A stretch of DNA of 64,000 bases from Alloacidobacterium dinghuense (GTDB taxonomy: Bacteria > Acidobacteriota > Terriglobia > Terriglobales > Acidobacteriaceae), in NCBI RefSeq assembly GCF_014274465.1, contig NZ_CP060394.1, positions 2,294,001-2,358,000 of the forward strand. Reading direction: 5' to 3'. The notes under the pieces are model-generated. The model searched no databases. It was given only the letters and a program-made list of their open reading frames with translations, and was not told the DNA's origin. Numbering within the stretch: position 1 is the first letter of the stretch; every line of letters begins with the position of its first letter. The position numbers and the translations under genes were made by a program. Of this stretch, positions 1-8,683 are shown piece by piece.

Positions 1-2228
1 CGATCATCCCGCTTGTCGGAGCCGTTTTTGAAGCCGGTGAGAATCGTGGCGCCATAGGAGCCGCTGTCGTCAGTAAGGTCGATCCAGTGGTGCGACGCAA
101 CTTCAAACTGGCGATCGTAGGCATTGGGACGCTGGATGGTTCCAACTTCCCAGTTGTAGGTCGCCATCTTATTGCTCGCAGAGAGCGGAAAGACGGCTTT
201 GAGATTTGCCGACAGAGATTTCCAGTCAATGGAATTGCTGAACTCGACTCGATTGCCTGCATCGCCATCGGACAGGCGAATCGTCTGCACGAACTTCGAT
301 CCTTCGGTTTCGCGTGAGACTTCGACGGCTATGCGTGCGGGACCGTTCTCGACAACGCGGACTTTTGCCGGACCGGCAACGTACCTGCGCGGAGCAGCCT
401 GCTCCTGATCGAAATCCATGTTCCATGCAGGCCATTGTCTGGGCGTGTCGTTGGAGATGGCGAGACGAATGGGCGCGGAGAGGAGTTCCTTGTTGAGGGT
501 CTTGTCGAAGATGCTGGATACGTCGCCGTCGCTGTTGAGTATGACCTTGTAGCGGGCGTTCTCGAGCGAGGATTCAGTTACGTGCAGATCCGATGAACCG
601 CTGGGCGCTCCCGTAGGCGCGACGCTGTAAATGGCGTAGCCGACAGATGGTGTCTTCGCTACGAAGAGCACTTTGCCATTCTCAAGTTGCGCGGGGACGT
701 CTTTACCATCGGGGCCGGTGACGCGGACGGCCTTTGGCTGTGAGCCGGGAAACGTGACTGCGGCTTCAACGATGTCTTCTCGCTCGATGTTCAGCGGGTT
801 GTAGACGACAACCGGGATTCCGCTGACTTGCGTGTTTAGCCCGGATGCTATCGACTGAGTTGCGCTCGTGAGCACAGTCGCAAACTGGTTGAGCGCGATG
901 ACATCGTCATTCTGTGCGAACTCATAGGCGCGGGGCGTAGCCGTGCCGGCGCCGGTATCGTGGAATTGTCCGCCCATCACGAGCGTCCAGGCATCGTTCA
1001 GCCGCTGTTGCGGATATGGACGTCCGCCCATCCACGCAGCCGCTACAGAAGCTTTTTCAGCAGCATCGGCGAGAAGCTCATTTTCGCGGTTCCAACGCTT
1101 GTGGTAAGCCTGCGAGGTCAGCGATCCGGCTGAGTGGTTGATCAGTTCGAGGTCGCCTTTGTACCTCGGCATCTTCGATTGCATGTCCGGCTTAATATCG
1201 AGGAACATCTGGTCTGCGGCAGAGGAGACAACGCGTACCGGACCGTCGCCCAGACGAACTGGATGGCCATCTGTTCCCTGTGAAGAATTTCCGGCCGAGG
1301 GAAGGACAGCATCGCCTTGCGTCACCATCGCTTCGAGAAGCTTCACTGACTCTTCATCCACTGCCCCACCGATGTCGCCCGTTCCGATGTAGTGATAGTC
1401 GGCGAAGACGCCCGTAGCTTTGCCATCGATGTCGATGCGCTTCACCCAATCCGTCTCCGGTGGACCTTGCCCGGGACCGCGGAAAGAATCTGGGGCTGGA
1501 GATGGCGGTGGAGTCTTGCTCAAATCGGAGTGGATTCGGCTGCCGTAGCCGCCGGGATTCAGAGCAGCCAGAACAGTCTCCCCATCGGGGCCCTCCCATA
1601 CGCCGACATTGAAGGGAATGCCTTCCGGAGTCTGTTCCGGAGAATCCGGTCCACCCACTTGTGGCGCTGGCTGCCAGGCTGCGCTGAGTTTCTGTGTTGA
1701 AAAGCCCTTCACCCCGGCATGAGCCAGGATGGTGGGCAACGATGCCGGGAATCCGAAGCAGTCGGGCAGCATGTACTCGGCGCTGGCCTTGCCGAATTCC
1801 TTCCGGAAGTAAGTGTTGCCGTACAGTACCTGCCGAAAAATAGACTCCGCGCTGGGTAGATTCACATCGCCTTCTTCCATCGAGGAACCTGCCGGATACC
1901 AGTTCCCTGCGGCGATGTATTGCTTCATCTTCGCGTAATCGTCAGGGAAATACTCCTTCATCAGCCGATATCGATTTGCGCCTGTCCAGTTGAAAACATA
2001 GTGCGGGTACTTCGAGATGTAATCGAAGTTCACGCGCATCGTTTTTAGAAGGTATTCGCTAATCGATTGCTGAAAATCCCAGCGCCACTGCGTATCGAGA
2101 TGGGCATATGGCACCACGTACAAGGTAGGCTGCTTGGTAATGTCAGGCGCCTTCATGGTCTGTGCGACCGCGCCCACTGCGATTGCCGTCCCTAGGATGG
2201 CGACAAGGCTCTTTGCGAAAAATGACAT
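1..2228 (-). CDS. Exported GH38 alpha-mannosidase, 3' end beyond the window
   Basis: A secreted glycoside hydrolase family 38 alpha-mannosidase, predicted to release mannose from glycans outside the cytoplasm. The frame is open from the ATG at 2228 to the window edge, so 742 residues are visible of the roughly 1000 usual for the family. Residues 1-23 form a signal peptide ending AVGAVAQ. The metal-binding motif AHLDTQWRW is at about 42-50 and LPDCFGFPAS carries the likely nucleophile Asp156. The later stretch WIDLTDDSGSYGATI is typical of lysosomal-type GH38 beta domains. GGAG lies just upstream of the ATG. A LacI-type operator and a TTGACA box lie further upstream, suggesting sugar-responsive control. 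Family assignment is firm; the exact glycan linkage is not known. Confidence 0.9.
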   Translation of the reverse strand, partial: MSFFAKSLVAILGTAIAVGAVAQTMKAPDITKQPTLYVVPYAHLDTQWRWDFQQSISEYLLKTMRVNFDYISKYPHYVFNWTGANRYRLMKEYFPDDYAKMKQYIAAGNWYPAGSSMEEGDVNLPSAESIFRQVLYGNTYFRKEFGKASAEYMLPDCFGFPASLPTILAHAGVKGFSTQKLSAAWQPAPQVGGPDSPEQTPEGIPFNVGVWEGPDGETVLAALNPGGYGSRIHSDLSKTPPPSPAPDSFRGPGQGPPETDWVKRIDIDGKATGVFADYHYIGTGDIGGAVDEESVKLLEAMVTQGDAVLPSAGNSSQGTDGHPVRLGDGPVRVVSSAADQMFLDIKPDMQSKMPRYKGDLELINHSAGSLTSQAYHKRWNRENELLADAAEKASVAAAWMGGRPYPQQRLNDAWTLVMGGQFHDTGAGTATPRAYEFAQNDDVIALNQFATVLTSATQSIASGLNTQVSGIPVVVYNPLNIEREDIVEAAVTFPGSQPKAVRVTGPDGKDVPAQLENGKVLFVAKTPSVGYAIYSVAPTGAPSGSSDLHVTESSLENARYKVILNSDGDVSSIFDKTLNKELLSAPIRLAISNDTPRQWPAWNMDFDQEQAAPRRYVAGPAKVRVVENGPARIAVEVSRETEGSKFVQTIRLSDGDAGNRVEFSNSIDWKSLSANLKAVFPLSASNKMATYNWEVGTIQRPNAYDRQFEVASHHWIDLTDDSGSYGATILTGFKNGSDKRDD

Positions 2229-2285
2229 GCTCACTCCGGTTTCAACAATAGACAGCATTCATCGGACAGGTTGTTTTTACTGGTT

Positions 2286-2299
2286 TGGAATCGTTACCA
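2286..2299 (-). promoter_or_regulatory. Putative LacI-family operator of the GH38 gene
   Basis: The 14-mer TGGTAACGATTCCA (read on the minus strand) is an imperfect palindrome with a central CG. It matches the general LacI/GalR operator pattern TGNAANCGNTTNCA at all but one defined position. It ends 58 bases before the mannosidase start and lies downstream of a TTGACA box at 2340-2345, where a bound repressor would block transcription. No LacI gene is in the window, so the regulator is inferred. Confidence 0.5.
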
Positions 2300-2360
2300 T
2301 CTTCCAGACACAACAATTTATTAATCGCAGGCGGGTATTTGTCAAGCAGGCGGGTTTGCT

Positions 2361-2386
2361 CCGGTGAAGGGCCTTCCCTTCACCGG
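2361..2386. repeat. Perfect 11-bp inverted repeat downstream of the VOC gene
   Basis: CCGGTGAAGGG at 2361-2371 pairs perfectly with CCCTTCACCGG at 2376-2386 across a 4-base loop. It lies after the VOC gene stop, so it could end that transcript. No T-run follows on the minus strand, so an ordinary intrinsic terminator is not supported. It also sits just upstream of the mannosidase promoter. Confidence 0.5.
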
Positions 2387-2430
2387 AACGAGTGAGAGTG
2401 GGAGATTAGACCAGTGGTGATCAGGCTTCG

Positions 2431-2913
2431 TTAAACCTTGCCAGCTTTTTCCCTGCCTCTTTCGAAAGCAGCTTCAGCGCCTTCTTCAAGTTCGGTTGGG
2501 GTCGGGTTCTTCACGGATTGCCCAATGGACCACAAGTGTCCGAAGGGATCGGTGAACTGGCCGTAGAGGTCACCCCAGAACTGCTCCTTGAATGGCATGA
2601 CGACGGTGCCACCGGCGGCGACAGCACGGTCCCAGGCCGCCTGGCCGTCCTCGACCTGAAGGTGGAGGGTTACGGACGTGCCGCCCAGTGCCTGCGGCGT
2701 ACTGCTTTTGCCGTCATGGAATTCGGGAAAATCATCGGCAAAAAAGAGGGCGCTGCCGTTGATGTTGAGATGGACGTGCATGAGTTTGTCGCTGCCTGGC
2801 GCGCCGTGGCGGGCGACTTCAGATGCGCCGAAAGCCTTTTTGTAGAACTCAATGGCTGCCTTGGCATCGCTGACGGTGAGATATGGGGTCAGACCCATGA
2901 CTGCATTTTCCAT
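2431..2913 (-). CDS. VOC (glyoxalase/PhnB-like) superfamily protein
   Basis: A 160-residue protein of the vicinal oxygen chelate superfamily, closest in look to PhnB/YdcJ-like proteins of unknown substrate. It opens with GLTPYLTVSDAKAAIEFYKK, the typical first beta-alpha unit. It contains LMHVHLNINGSALFFADD, with a His that could bind metal, and ends with a glyoxalase-like strand GDLYGQFTDPFGHLWSIG. No signal peptide is seen. It stands alone on the minus strand, divergent from the MFS gene, with 116 bases between them. The family is clear; the reaction cannot be deduced. It could be an antibiotic-binding or a metabolic isomerase-type protein. Confidence 0.85.
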   Translation of the reverse strand: MENAVMGLTPYLTVSDAKAAIEFYKKAFGASEVARHGAPGSDKLMHVHLNINGSALFFADDFPEFHDGKSSTPQALGGTSVTLHLQVEDGQAAWDRAVAAGGTVVMPFKEQFWGDLYGQFTDPFGHLWSIGQSVKNPTPTELEEGAEAAFERGREKAGKV

Positions 2914-3029
2914 TTTGAAGACTCCTGTATCGGGTCGCTGCCCGACGGTGAAGTATATCCGGCGGAGCCATGGCGGGGCGTGAATTTTTTGTCAGGTTTT
3001 ACTTGTTTTACGCTGTGTTTTAAGCCCAA

Positions 3030-4238
3030 TTGCTGAATGCGATAGGATTGATTGGTTCGATGCCAGGGTGGGCTCCCACAGCAGGAATGGTCAATTCATT
3101 GAACGGTGAAAACAAGCCATCTGCTCAGGTCGTAGCGGCGCTCTATCTGGGATTTGTTCTAACCGGGATTGGTACCAATCTGCTTGGCTGTATCCTGCCG
3201 GCGCTGAGTGGAATCTGGGGCCTGAGCGACAGCCATTCCGGGTTTCTGTTTGCAGCGCAGTTTGCCGGATCGTCAACCGGCGCGCTCCTGATGCAATCTG
3301 ATTTGTTCAAAAGCATTGTTCGGGGATACGTGTTGCTCATTCTCGGCTCGATTGCTTTTGCGTTTTGCCGAGGTCATCTTGCTCCGCTGATTCTCTTCTG
3401 CTACGGGCTTGGCCTTGGCTCAGCGATGACGGCGATCAGCATGATTTTCGGGCGCATGTACACGACAAATCGTGGCGCGTCGTTGTCGCTGCTAAATGCG
3501 TTCTGGGGACTAGGCGCGGTTGTCTGTCCGATGCTGGCTACAGTCTGGGAGCGATTCGAATCGGCGAATTCGATCTATCTTGGGCTTGCTCTGGCTGCCG
3601 TACTGCCTCTGTTCGCGCTTGCGCTCCAATATCGCTACGTGTCGCAGTTGCGCGACGAGATCACGGTTGTGAGCAATCGGCATACAAAGTTCTCTTTGCT
3701 CGTTCCGCTCGCGATCTTTGCATTTCTTTACGTCGGAGTTGAGTCGTCGATTAGCGGCTGGATGATGACCTACGTGCATCGTTTGCCGCTTGCGAGCGGT
3801 TTGTATGCGCCGATTGCGACGTCGTTCTTCTGGATCGCGCTGCTTGTGGGCAGGTCGGTTGCGCCGGCAGTGCTGAAGAGGATTTCTGAGTCCGGGCTGC
3901 TGATGATTACGCTTTGTGTGGTGCTGGTAAGCAACGTGATGCTTCTGCTCAGCTACACGCCCGCAATGAGTATAACGAGCGCTGCGCTGGCGGGATTGAT
4001 GCTGGCTCCTATTTTTCCCTTGTGTCTGTCGAAAGTGCTGGCGATTGCGAGTGGTCCTTCGGAATCGCGATGGGTGTTTGCGATCAGCGGGCTCGGTGGG
4101 GCGGTGTTGCCGTGGATGACTGGCCAGGTGGCTTCGCTGAGCGGTTCGCTGCGGACAGGCTTGGCTGTGCCCTTGGTGGCTGCGATAGTGATGCTGCTGT
4201 TGCAGGTGCGGACGCAGCGTGTTTTGGGTAGAGGCTGA
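3030..4238 (+). CDS. MFS transporter, FucP/sugar-permease-like
   Basis: A major facilitator superfamily permease with about 12 hydrophobic segments across 402 residues, beginning near residue 35 (VVAALYLGFVLTGIGTNLL). The layout (GFLFAAQFAGSSTGALL, LGLGSAMTAISMIFGR) resembles the fucose/sugar permease branch, but the substrate cannot be read. The start is uncertain: ATG codons at 3030, 3060 and 3087 all lack a good Shine-Dalgarno site, and the mature transporter needs only the last of them. It stands alone. Its 3' end is followed by a copy of the dispersed CAGATTCTTCGC...GGATGAC repeat. Confidence 0.8.
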   Translation: MLNAIGLIGSMPGWAPTAGMVNSLNGENKPSAQVVAALYLGFVLTGIGTNLLGCILPALSGIWGLSDSHSGFLFAAQFAGSSTGALLMQSDLFKSIVRGYVLLILGSIAFAFCRGHLAPLILFCYGLGLGSAMTAISMIFGRMYTTNRGASLSLLNAFWGLGAVVCPMLATVWERFESANSIYLGLALAAVLPLFALALQYRYVSQLRDEITVVSNRHTKFSLLVPLAIFAFLYVGVESSISGWMMTYVHRLPLASGLYAPIATSFFWIALLVGRSVAPAVLKRISESGLLMITLCVVLVSNVMLLLSYTPAMSITSAALAGLMLAPIFPLCLSKVLAIASGPSESRWVFAISGLGGAVLPWMTGQVASLSGSLRTGLAVPLVAAIVMLLLQVRTQRVLGRG

Positions 4239-4263
4239 TTCAGATCGATCAAGACTAGAAAAG

Positions 4264-4290
4264 CAGATTCTTCGCTTCGCTCAGGATGAC
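4264..4290. repeat. Dispersed intergenic repeat, copy 1
   Basis: CAGATTCTTCGCTTCGCTCAGGATGAC, here described by its ends CAGATTCTTCG and CTCAGGATGAC. The same unit occurs at 18541 (inverted), 18642, 19469 (inverted, variant centre) and degenerate at 58546-58580. All copies are intergenic. It sits between two convergent genes. Confidence 0.75.
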
Positions 4291-4309
4291 ATCGCGTTGT
4301 TTATTTATT

Positions 4310-5188
4310 TTATTGTCCTGGCATCCAGTAGGGTTCACCAGCGCGGATATATTCGATCGGAACTCCGGGCAGCACGCTTTTCAGCCATTCGGCGCAGTAG
4401 CGCATTCCGGCTTCCTCTGAGATTTCGTGGCCGAGCAGGATCAGTGCCTTGTGTCTTCCCTGTGCGGACGCGTCGCGTGCATATTCGACAGTCTCCCATT
4501 CCGCGGCCTCTCCGGCAACAAGCACCTGTACATCGTCGCGCTCGAGCATTTTCACTTGACGAGTAAGACCGGCTGCTCCGGGCATCAGGGCTACCTGCGT
4601 GACCGGCATCTTGGGGTCGCCGATGACGCGCATAATATGCAGGCCTGTTTTCGCGCGCAGGCTGCCTGCAAGTTGTGCCACGGTTGTCTGCGGAATGGTA
4701 AAGAGGTTCGGATCTGAGGTGCTCTGATTCGGCTTCCAGCCAAACTCGTCTATAACACCTTCAAGGATGCCATCGGGATGGCGAAGATGCCAGGTGTCAT
4801 GAAAGCGCCAGACGACGAGATGATGCTCTTTGATGTAGGCGCGCTTCTGCGCCTGCACAGCATCGTCGCCCAGCACTGTCATGTCGTCCGGGTGGTTATA
4901 GAACGTCGGCTCATGCGTGATGATGAAATTCTTGTTGTCTGCGACTGCCTTCTCAAGAACCTGATAGGTGTCGAGGAAAGTCGTTGCGATCCCGGTGACA
5001 ACCGTGTTCGGATCGCCGCCCTTGATCGTGTCCACCGTGTCCGGCGGCGGCGTTGCGCCCGTGGCTGCAATGATGCGCTTGATAGCTTCAGCGGCGGTCA
5101 GCGGAGTACCGGAAGTCTGCGCGGACAGCGAAAGGCTGATGGCGGAAACTGTAAGCAATACGGTTACAAATCGTTTGTGGATGATCAT
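4310..5188 (-). CDS. Exported NIF3-like (dinuclear metal) protein
   Basis: A 292-residue NIF3/YbgI-family protein. Relatives are usually cytoplasmic, hexameric, dinuclear-metal proteins of debated function. The family is indicated by FIITHEPTFYNHPDD (about residues 87-101; a metal-ligand region like the VHHP motif), VVWRFHDTWHLRHPDG, and a C-terminal HEISEEAGMRYCAEWL segment with His and Glu ligands. Unusually, residues 1-23 form a clear signal peptide ending SLSAQ, so this version acts outside the cytoplasm. Its ATG overlaps the upstream permease stop by 4 bases (ATGA), implying co-translation. The role is unknown. Confidence 0.75.
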   Translation of the reverse strand: MIIHKRFVTVLLTVSAISLSLSAQTSGTPLTAAEAIKRIIAATGATPPPDTVDTIKGGDPNTVVTGIATTFLDTYQVLEKAVADNKNFIITHEPTFYNHPDDMTVLGDDAVQAQKRAYIKEHHLVVWRFHDTWHLRHPDGILEGVIDEFGWKPNQSTSDPNLFTIPQTTVAQLAGSLRAKTGLHIMRVIGDPKMPVTQVALMPGAAGLTRQVKMLERDDVQVLVAGEAAEWETVEYARDASAQGRHKALILLGHEISEEAGMRYCAEWLKSVLPGVPIEYIRAGEPYWMPGQ

Positions 5189-7653
5189 TCTGTGCGCAGG
5201 GCCTCGATGGGGTTAACAGCAGCAGCACGGCGCGCGGGGATGTAGCTGGCGGCCAGGCCGCAGAGCGCGAGGATGGCGGCGACGGCAAAGACGGTGAAGA
5301 TGTCGTATCCGTGGAAGCCGTAGATGAAGGCGCGCATCACTCCGCTGGCGGCGACGGCGATAGCGATTCCGGCGGCTACCCCGATGCCGAGCAGGATGAG
5401 GGCGTGACGCAGGACGAGCCAGAGGACGGTGTTCTGCGGCGAGCCGAGAGCGATACGCACGCCGAATTCGCGGGTACGCTGGCTCACAGAGTAAGAGAGC
5501 AGGCCGTAGATTCCGGCAATGGCAATGACGAGGGCGGCAAATCCAAAGATGCCGAGGAGGCGCGCAGCAAGGGTCTGGCTGCCCATCGAGTCATCGACGA
5601 TATCGTCCATGGACTTGAATCCCTGCATGGCAATGTCGGGGCCTATCGCCTGTATCGCGCTGTGAATTGTCTTTTCCGCCACGGTCGGGGGAAGACTGGT
5701 GCGGACTGCGATATTCATGAACGACGAGAGGATCGGATACATCTCATCGTGGGGATTCATCTGCATCAGGTTGAGATCCATCTCAGGATTTGGCGCCTCT
5801 CCCAGCGTCTGTTGATGGACGTCTCCGGCAACACCAACAATGGTTGCCCAATGCCGTGGCCCAGGCGCATCAGCAACTTCGATTTGCTTGCCTAGAGGAT
5901 CTTCGCCGGGGAAAATCTGCTTCGCGAATGAGTCGTTGACGACGGCCACAATGGGTGAGTCTGGAGTGTCCAGAGCGTCAAAGAATCTTCCCTTCAACAA
6001 CCGTACGCCGAATACTTTGAAGTAGCCGTCGTTGGCGCTGCTCAAATGTGCGCTCGGCTCGTCGCCTTTATTCGGCTTTGGCCTGCCGTTCACAACGATT
6101 CCATCAATGAAGTTCCAGCCCGGCTCCAACGGACGCACGGTGGTAAATCCGACAGCCGAGATTCCAGGCGTGTGCATCAACCTGTCAATCACAGGCTGAT
6201 AGAAGACCTGTACCAGGTTGGCGGCCTTCTCCGGGTTCTGGACGTTCCACCATGCTCCATGCGTCGGCATGAAGAGCATTGCCGTTACCACGTGTTCCGT
6301 GACGAATCCCTTTTCCGTCTGACGCAGCGTGATGAGGGTGCGCATCATGAGCCCGGCGGCGATCAGCAGTGCAAGCGTCAGAGTAATTTCGGCTACAACG
6401 ATGCTATCGCGAAGGTGTGCCTGCCGCTTGCTCGTTCCTGTAGCGACGGCGCCTTCGCGCAGACCTTCCTGTGCGGGTACATTCGAAGCCATCCATGCCG
6501 GAACCAGGCCGAAGAGCAATGCCGAGACGCAGGATGCCAGAAGCAGAAACACGCAAACAGCCGCATCAATATGAATGCGGTCGCCGTTGAAAACCGCACC
6601 CTCGAGATAGTGCTTCAGTAATCGCAGGGCAGCAGATGCGACCCCCAATCCAACGACTGCCCCACCCAATGCCAGCAGAAGGCTTTCTGTAAGAAACTGC
6701 CGCATGATCCGCTGCCTGCCCGCGCCGAGGGCCCCGCGAATGGCAATTTCGCGCCTGCGCCCGTTGGTGCGCGTCAGCATCAGCCCGGCAACGTTGGCAC
6801 AAGCGATGAGCCAGACAGCAATGATGGCGCCATTGAGCGCTAAGAGGGCGGGCCTTGCGCTTTCGGTGAGCGACTCGCGATAGTCGACGACGCGTATGCG
6901 CTCTTTCGATTCTTCTTTTGGATATTCCTTGAGCAGTTGCTCATGAATCGAGTTCAGTTCGTTGCGCGCCTGCTCAATGGAAACACCGGCGCGCAATAAT
7001 CCGAATGGCATCAGGGTGGAACTGTCGCGTCCCTCCAATCCCTTGTCGTCCATGTTTACCGGCGCATAGATTGCTTCATCTACGTTGCCCGGGAATCCGA
7101 TCCCCTCAGGAAGGACGCCGATGACGGCATAGGGGTCGGTGTTAACCTTCACTGTGCGACCAATAATGTCAGGATCGCTGTGGAGATATTTCTTCCAGAT
7201 CTCGTGACTGATGATCAGCACACGGTTCGTTCCCTCTTTGGAGTCGCCGGGAACAAAACCTCGTCCCATCTGGGGACGGACTCCCACCAGATCAAAGAGG
7301 TTCGTGCTGCTCATGATCTGCGTCATGAGATGCGCGCCATCCGTTCCCTCGAAAGTGACGGGCTGCATTCCAAAAAATCCGATTCCCTGAAATGAATGCG
7401 CGCGCGCCTGCCAATCCCGAAGATCAGGGACGGAAACCGTGTTGAAATCCGTGCCGTTTTGTGGAAGGCCACCCATCCGTACCAGCCTGCCGGCGTTGGG
7501 ATACGGCAGCGGGCGGAGGAACACCTGATCGATGACGGAGAACATGGCCGCGTTCACGCCGATGCCGAGGGCCAGCGTGAAAACCGCGGTCAGGGTGAAT
7601 CCTGGGGTCTTGATGAGCTGGCGCAGCGCGTATTTCGTATCGTTCCAGAACAT
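5185..7653 (-). CDS. ADOP/MacB-FtsX type ABC transporter permease
   Basis: A large (about 822 residues) duplicated orphan permease of the acidobacterial ADOP type. It has an N-terminal FtsX-like TM segment (LKTPGFTLTAVFTLALGIG-like region), a MacB-type periplasmic core, three TM helices near 280-390, then a second core and FtsX unit ending in SYSVSQRTREFGVRIALG and SYIPARRAAAVNPIEALR. Known relatives lack a neighbouring ATPase, and none is present here. A GTG at 7665 would add four residues; the ATG at 7653 giving MFWNDTKYALRQL fits the family start better. It is the first gene of a two-gene operon with the exported NIF3-like protein. The substrate is unknown (lipid, peptide or efflux function are possible). 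Confidence 0.88.
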   Translation of the reverse strand: MFWNDTKYALRQLIKTPGFTLTAVFTLALGIGVNAAMFSVIDQVFLRPLPYPNAGRLVRMGGLPQNGTDFNTVSVPDLRDWQARAHSFQGIGFFGMQPVTFEGTDGAHLMTQIMSSTNLFDLVGVRPQMGRGFVPGDSKEGTNRVLIISHEIWKKYLHSDPDIIGRTVKVNTDPYAVIGVLPEGIGFPGNVDEAIYAPVNMDDKGLEGRDSSTLMPFGLLRAGVSIEQARNELNSIHEQLLKEYPKEESKERIRVVDYRESLTESARPALLALNGAIIAVWLIACANVAGLMLTRTNGRRREIAIRGALGAGRQRIMRQFLTESLLLALGGAVVGLGVASAALRLLKHYLEGAVFNGDRIHIDAAVCVFLLLASCVSALLFGLVPAWMASNVPAQEGLREGAVATGTSKRQAHLRDSIVVAEITLTLALLIAAGLMMRTLITLRQTEKGFVTEHVVTAMLFMPTHGAWWNVQNPEKAANLVQVFYQPVIDRLMHTPGISAVGFTTVRPLEPGWNFIDGIVVNGRPKPNKGDEPSAHLSSANDGYFKVFGVRLLKGRFFDALDTPDSPIVAVVNDSFAKQIFPGEDPLGKQIEVADAPGPRHWATIVGVAGDVHQQTLGEAPNPEMDLNLMQMNPHDEMYPILSSFMNIAVRTSLPPTVAEKTIHSAIQAIGPDIAMQGFKSMDDIVDDSMGSQTLAARLLGIFGFAALVIAIAGIYGLLSYSVSQRTREFGVRIALGSPQNTVLWLVLRHALILLGIGVAAGIAIAVAASGVMRAFIYGFHGYDIFTVFAVAAILALCGLAASYIPARRAAAVNPIEALRTE

Positions 7654-7790
7654 TAGTTGTTCCACCGCCTTTTCTGGATTGGAAACACCGTATCACAGCG
7701 AAAACAGGTTGCAGAGTTGACACGCGTGGAGAAGTTGTCAAAAGCAGGCGCAGTTTTTCAGGTCACGGTTTGTACCTTAGTCTGTAATTT

Positions 7791-8444
7791 ATGCCTCTGA
7801 TTCTGTATATAGCCACCAGCAACCCTGGGAAACTGCGTGATTTTGCCGCGGCCGCTCAGGTCTTTCAGTTCAATGTGGTTCCGTTGCCGGGGCTGCGGGA
7901 CATTCCAGCTCCGATTGAGGATGGGCTTACGTTCGAGGAAAATGCGCGTCTCAAGGCAGCTTACTATAGCGGTTTTGCACCGGGACATATCGTTATAGCT
8001 GACGACTCAGGGCTGGAAGTAGACGCATTGTGCGGTGAGCCTGGGGTGCGATCGGCTCGTTTTGCCGAGGATGCGCGGTTTGTTCCTGAGCAGATCGCTG
8101 ATGCAGATGAGCGCAACAATTTGTACCTGACACAGAGGTTGGCTCAGGACGCGGGACCGAAGTCTGGCCGCTATCGCTGCGTGATTGCTGCGGCCCGTGA
8201 CGGAGAGATTCTGACAACCGCCGAAGGTTCAGTCGAGGGTGAGATTCTTCAGGAGCCTCGCGGGAGCAGCGGGTTTGGGTATGATCCCTTGTTTTATCTT
8301 CCAGCGCTGGGAAAGACGATGGCCGAGATTGACATCGATCACAAGCAATTGCTGAGTCATCGCGGAAAGGCGTTTGCAGCCTTGCTGGAAAAGATGCGGG
8401 GCAGTTTTCGGTCTCCCGATGGCGGAAGCGGCGTGGTTTCTTGA
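7791..8444 (+). CDS. rdgB: XTP/dITP diphosphatase (RdgB/HAM1)
   Basis: A non-canonical purine NTP pyrophosphatase that hydrolyses ITP, dITP and XTP to the monophosphates and so keeps deaminated purines out of nucleic acids. The 217 residues show the family's substrate loop ATSNPGK at residues 8-14, ADDSGLEVDALCGEPGVRSA around the catalytic Asp, and SGFGYDPLFYLP and HRGKAF near the C-terminus. Length is slightly above the usual 195-205 because of a short tail. It is a cytoplasmic single gene, divergent from the ADOP permease. Confidence 0.95.
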   Translation: MPLILYIATSNPGKLRDFAAAAQVFQFNVVPLPGLRDIPAPIEDGLTFEENARLKAAYYSGFAPGHIVIADDSGLEVDALCGEPGVRSARFAEDARFVPEQIADADERNNLYLTQRLAQDAGPKSGRYRCVIAAARDGEILTTAEGSVEGEILQEPRGSSGFGYDPLFYLPALGKTMAEIDIDHKQLLSHRGKAFAALLEKMRGSFRSPDGGSGVVS

Positions 8445-8647
8445 CGGTCGCCGTTTCGGACACCAATAATAGAAGGTGACTTCACTCAAGCTTCAACAGT
8501 ATTTCAGCGTCTCCTGTCAGTTGCGACGGAGCCCTTACAGCGGTACCAGTTCCAGGCTGAGCATTTCCCCTTTTGATTCGCCGACTTCGGTTGGATGGGA
8601 TGGATCGTGCCGCACGGATGAGCTTTTAAAGTTGATGAGGAAGACCA

Positions 8648-8683
8648 ATGGCAAAGAATCGTAAGGTTGGACAGCGCATATGA
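8648..8683 (+). CDS. Possible 11-residue leader peptide of sdhCAB
   Basis: ATG at 8648 opens an 11-codon frame, MAKNRKVGQRI, whose TGA overlaps the sdhC ATG by 4 bases (ATGA at 8680-8683). It has a good Shine-Dalgarno site (GAGGAAG, about 4 bases before the ATG), whereas sdhC itself has none at normal spacing. Translation of sdhC may therefore depend on re-initiation after the leader. This is seen in sequence only; no family is known to me. Confidence 0.35.
   Translation: MAKNRKVGQRI

Noticed and set aside
2518-3036. A 172-codon plus-strand frame over the VOC gene
   Set aside because: It is a mirror of the well-supported VOC gene with no independent features.
8476-8664. A 62-codon frame between rdgB and sdhC
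   Set aside because: Composition is Ser-rich without domain or good ribosome site. The 8445-8680 gap is better seen as promoter region plus the possible leader peptide.
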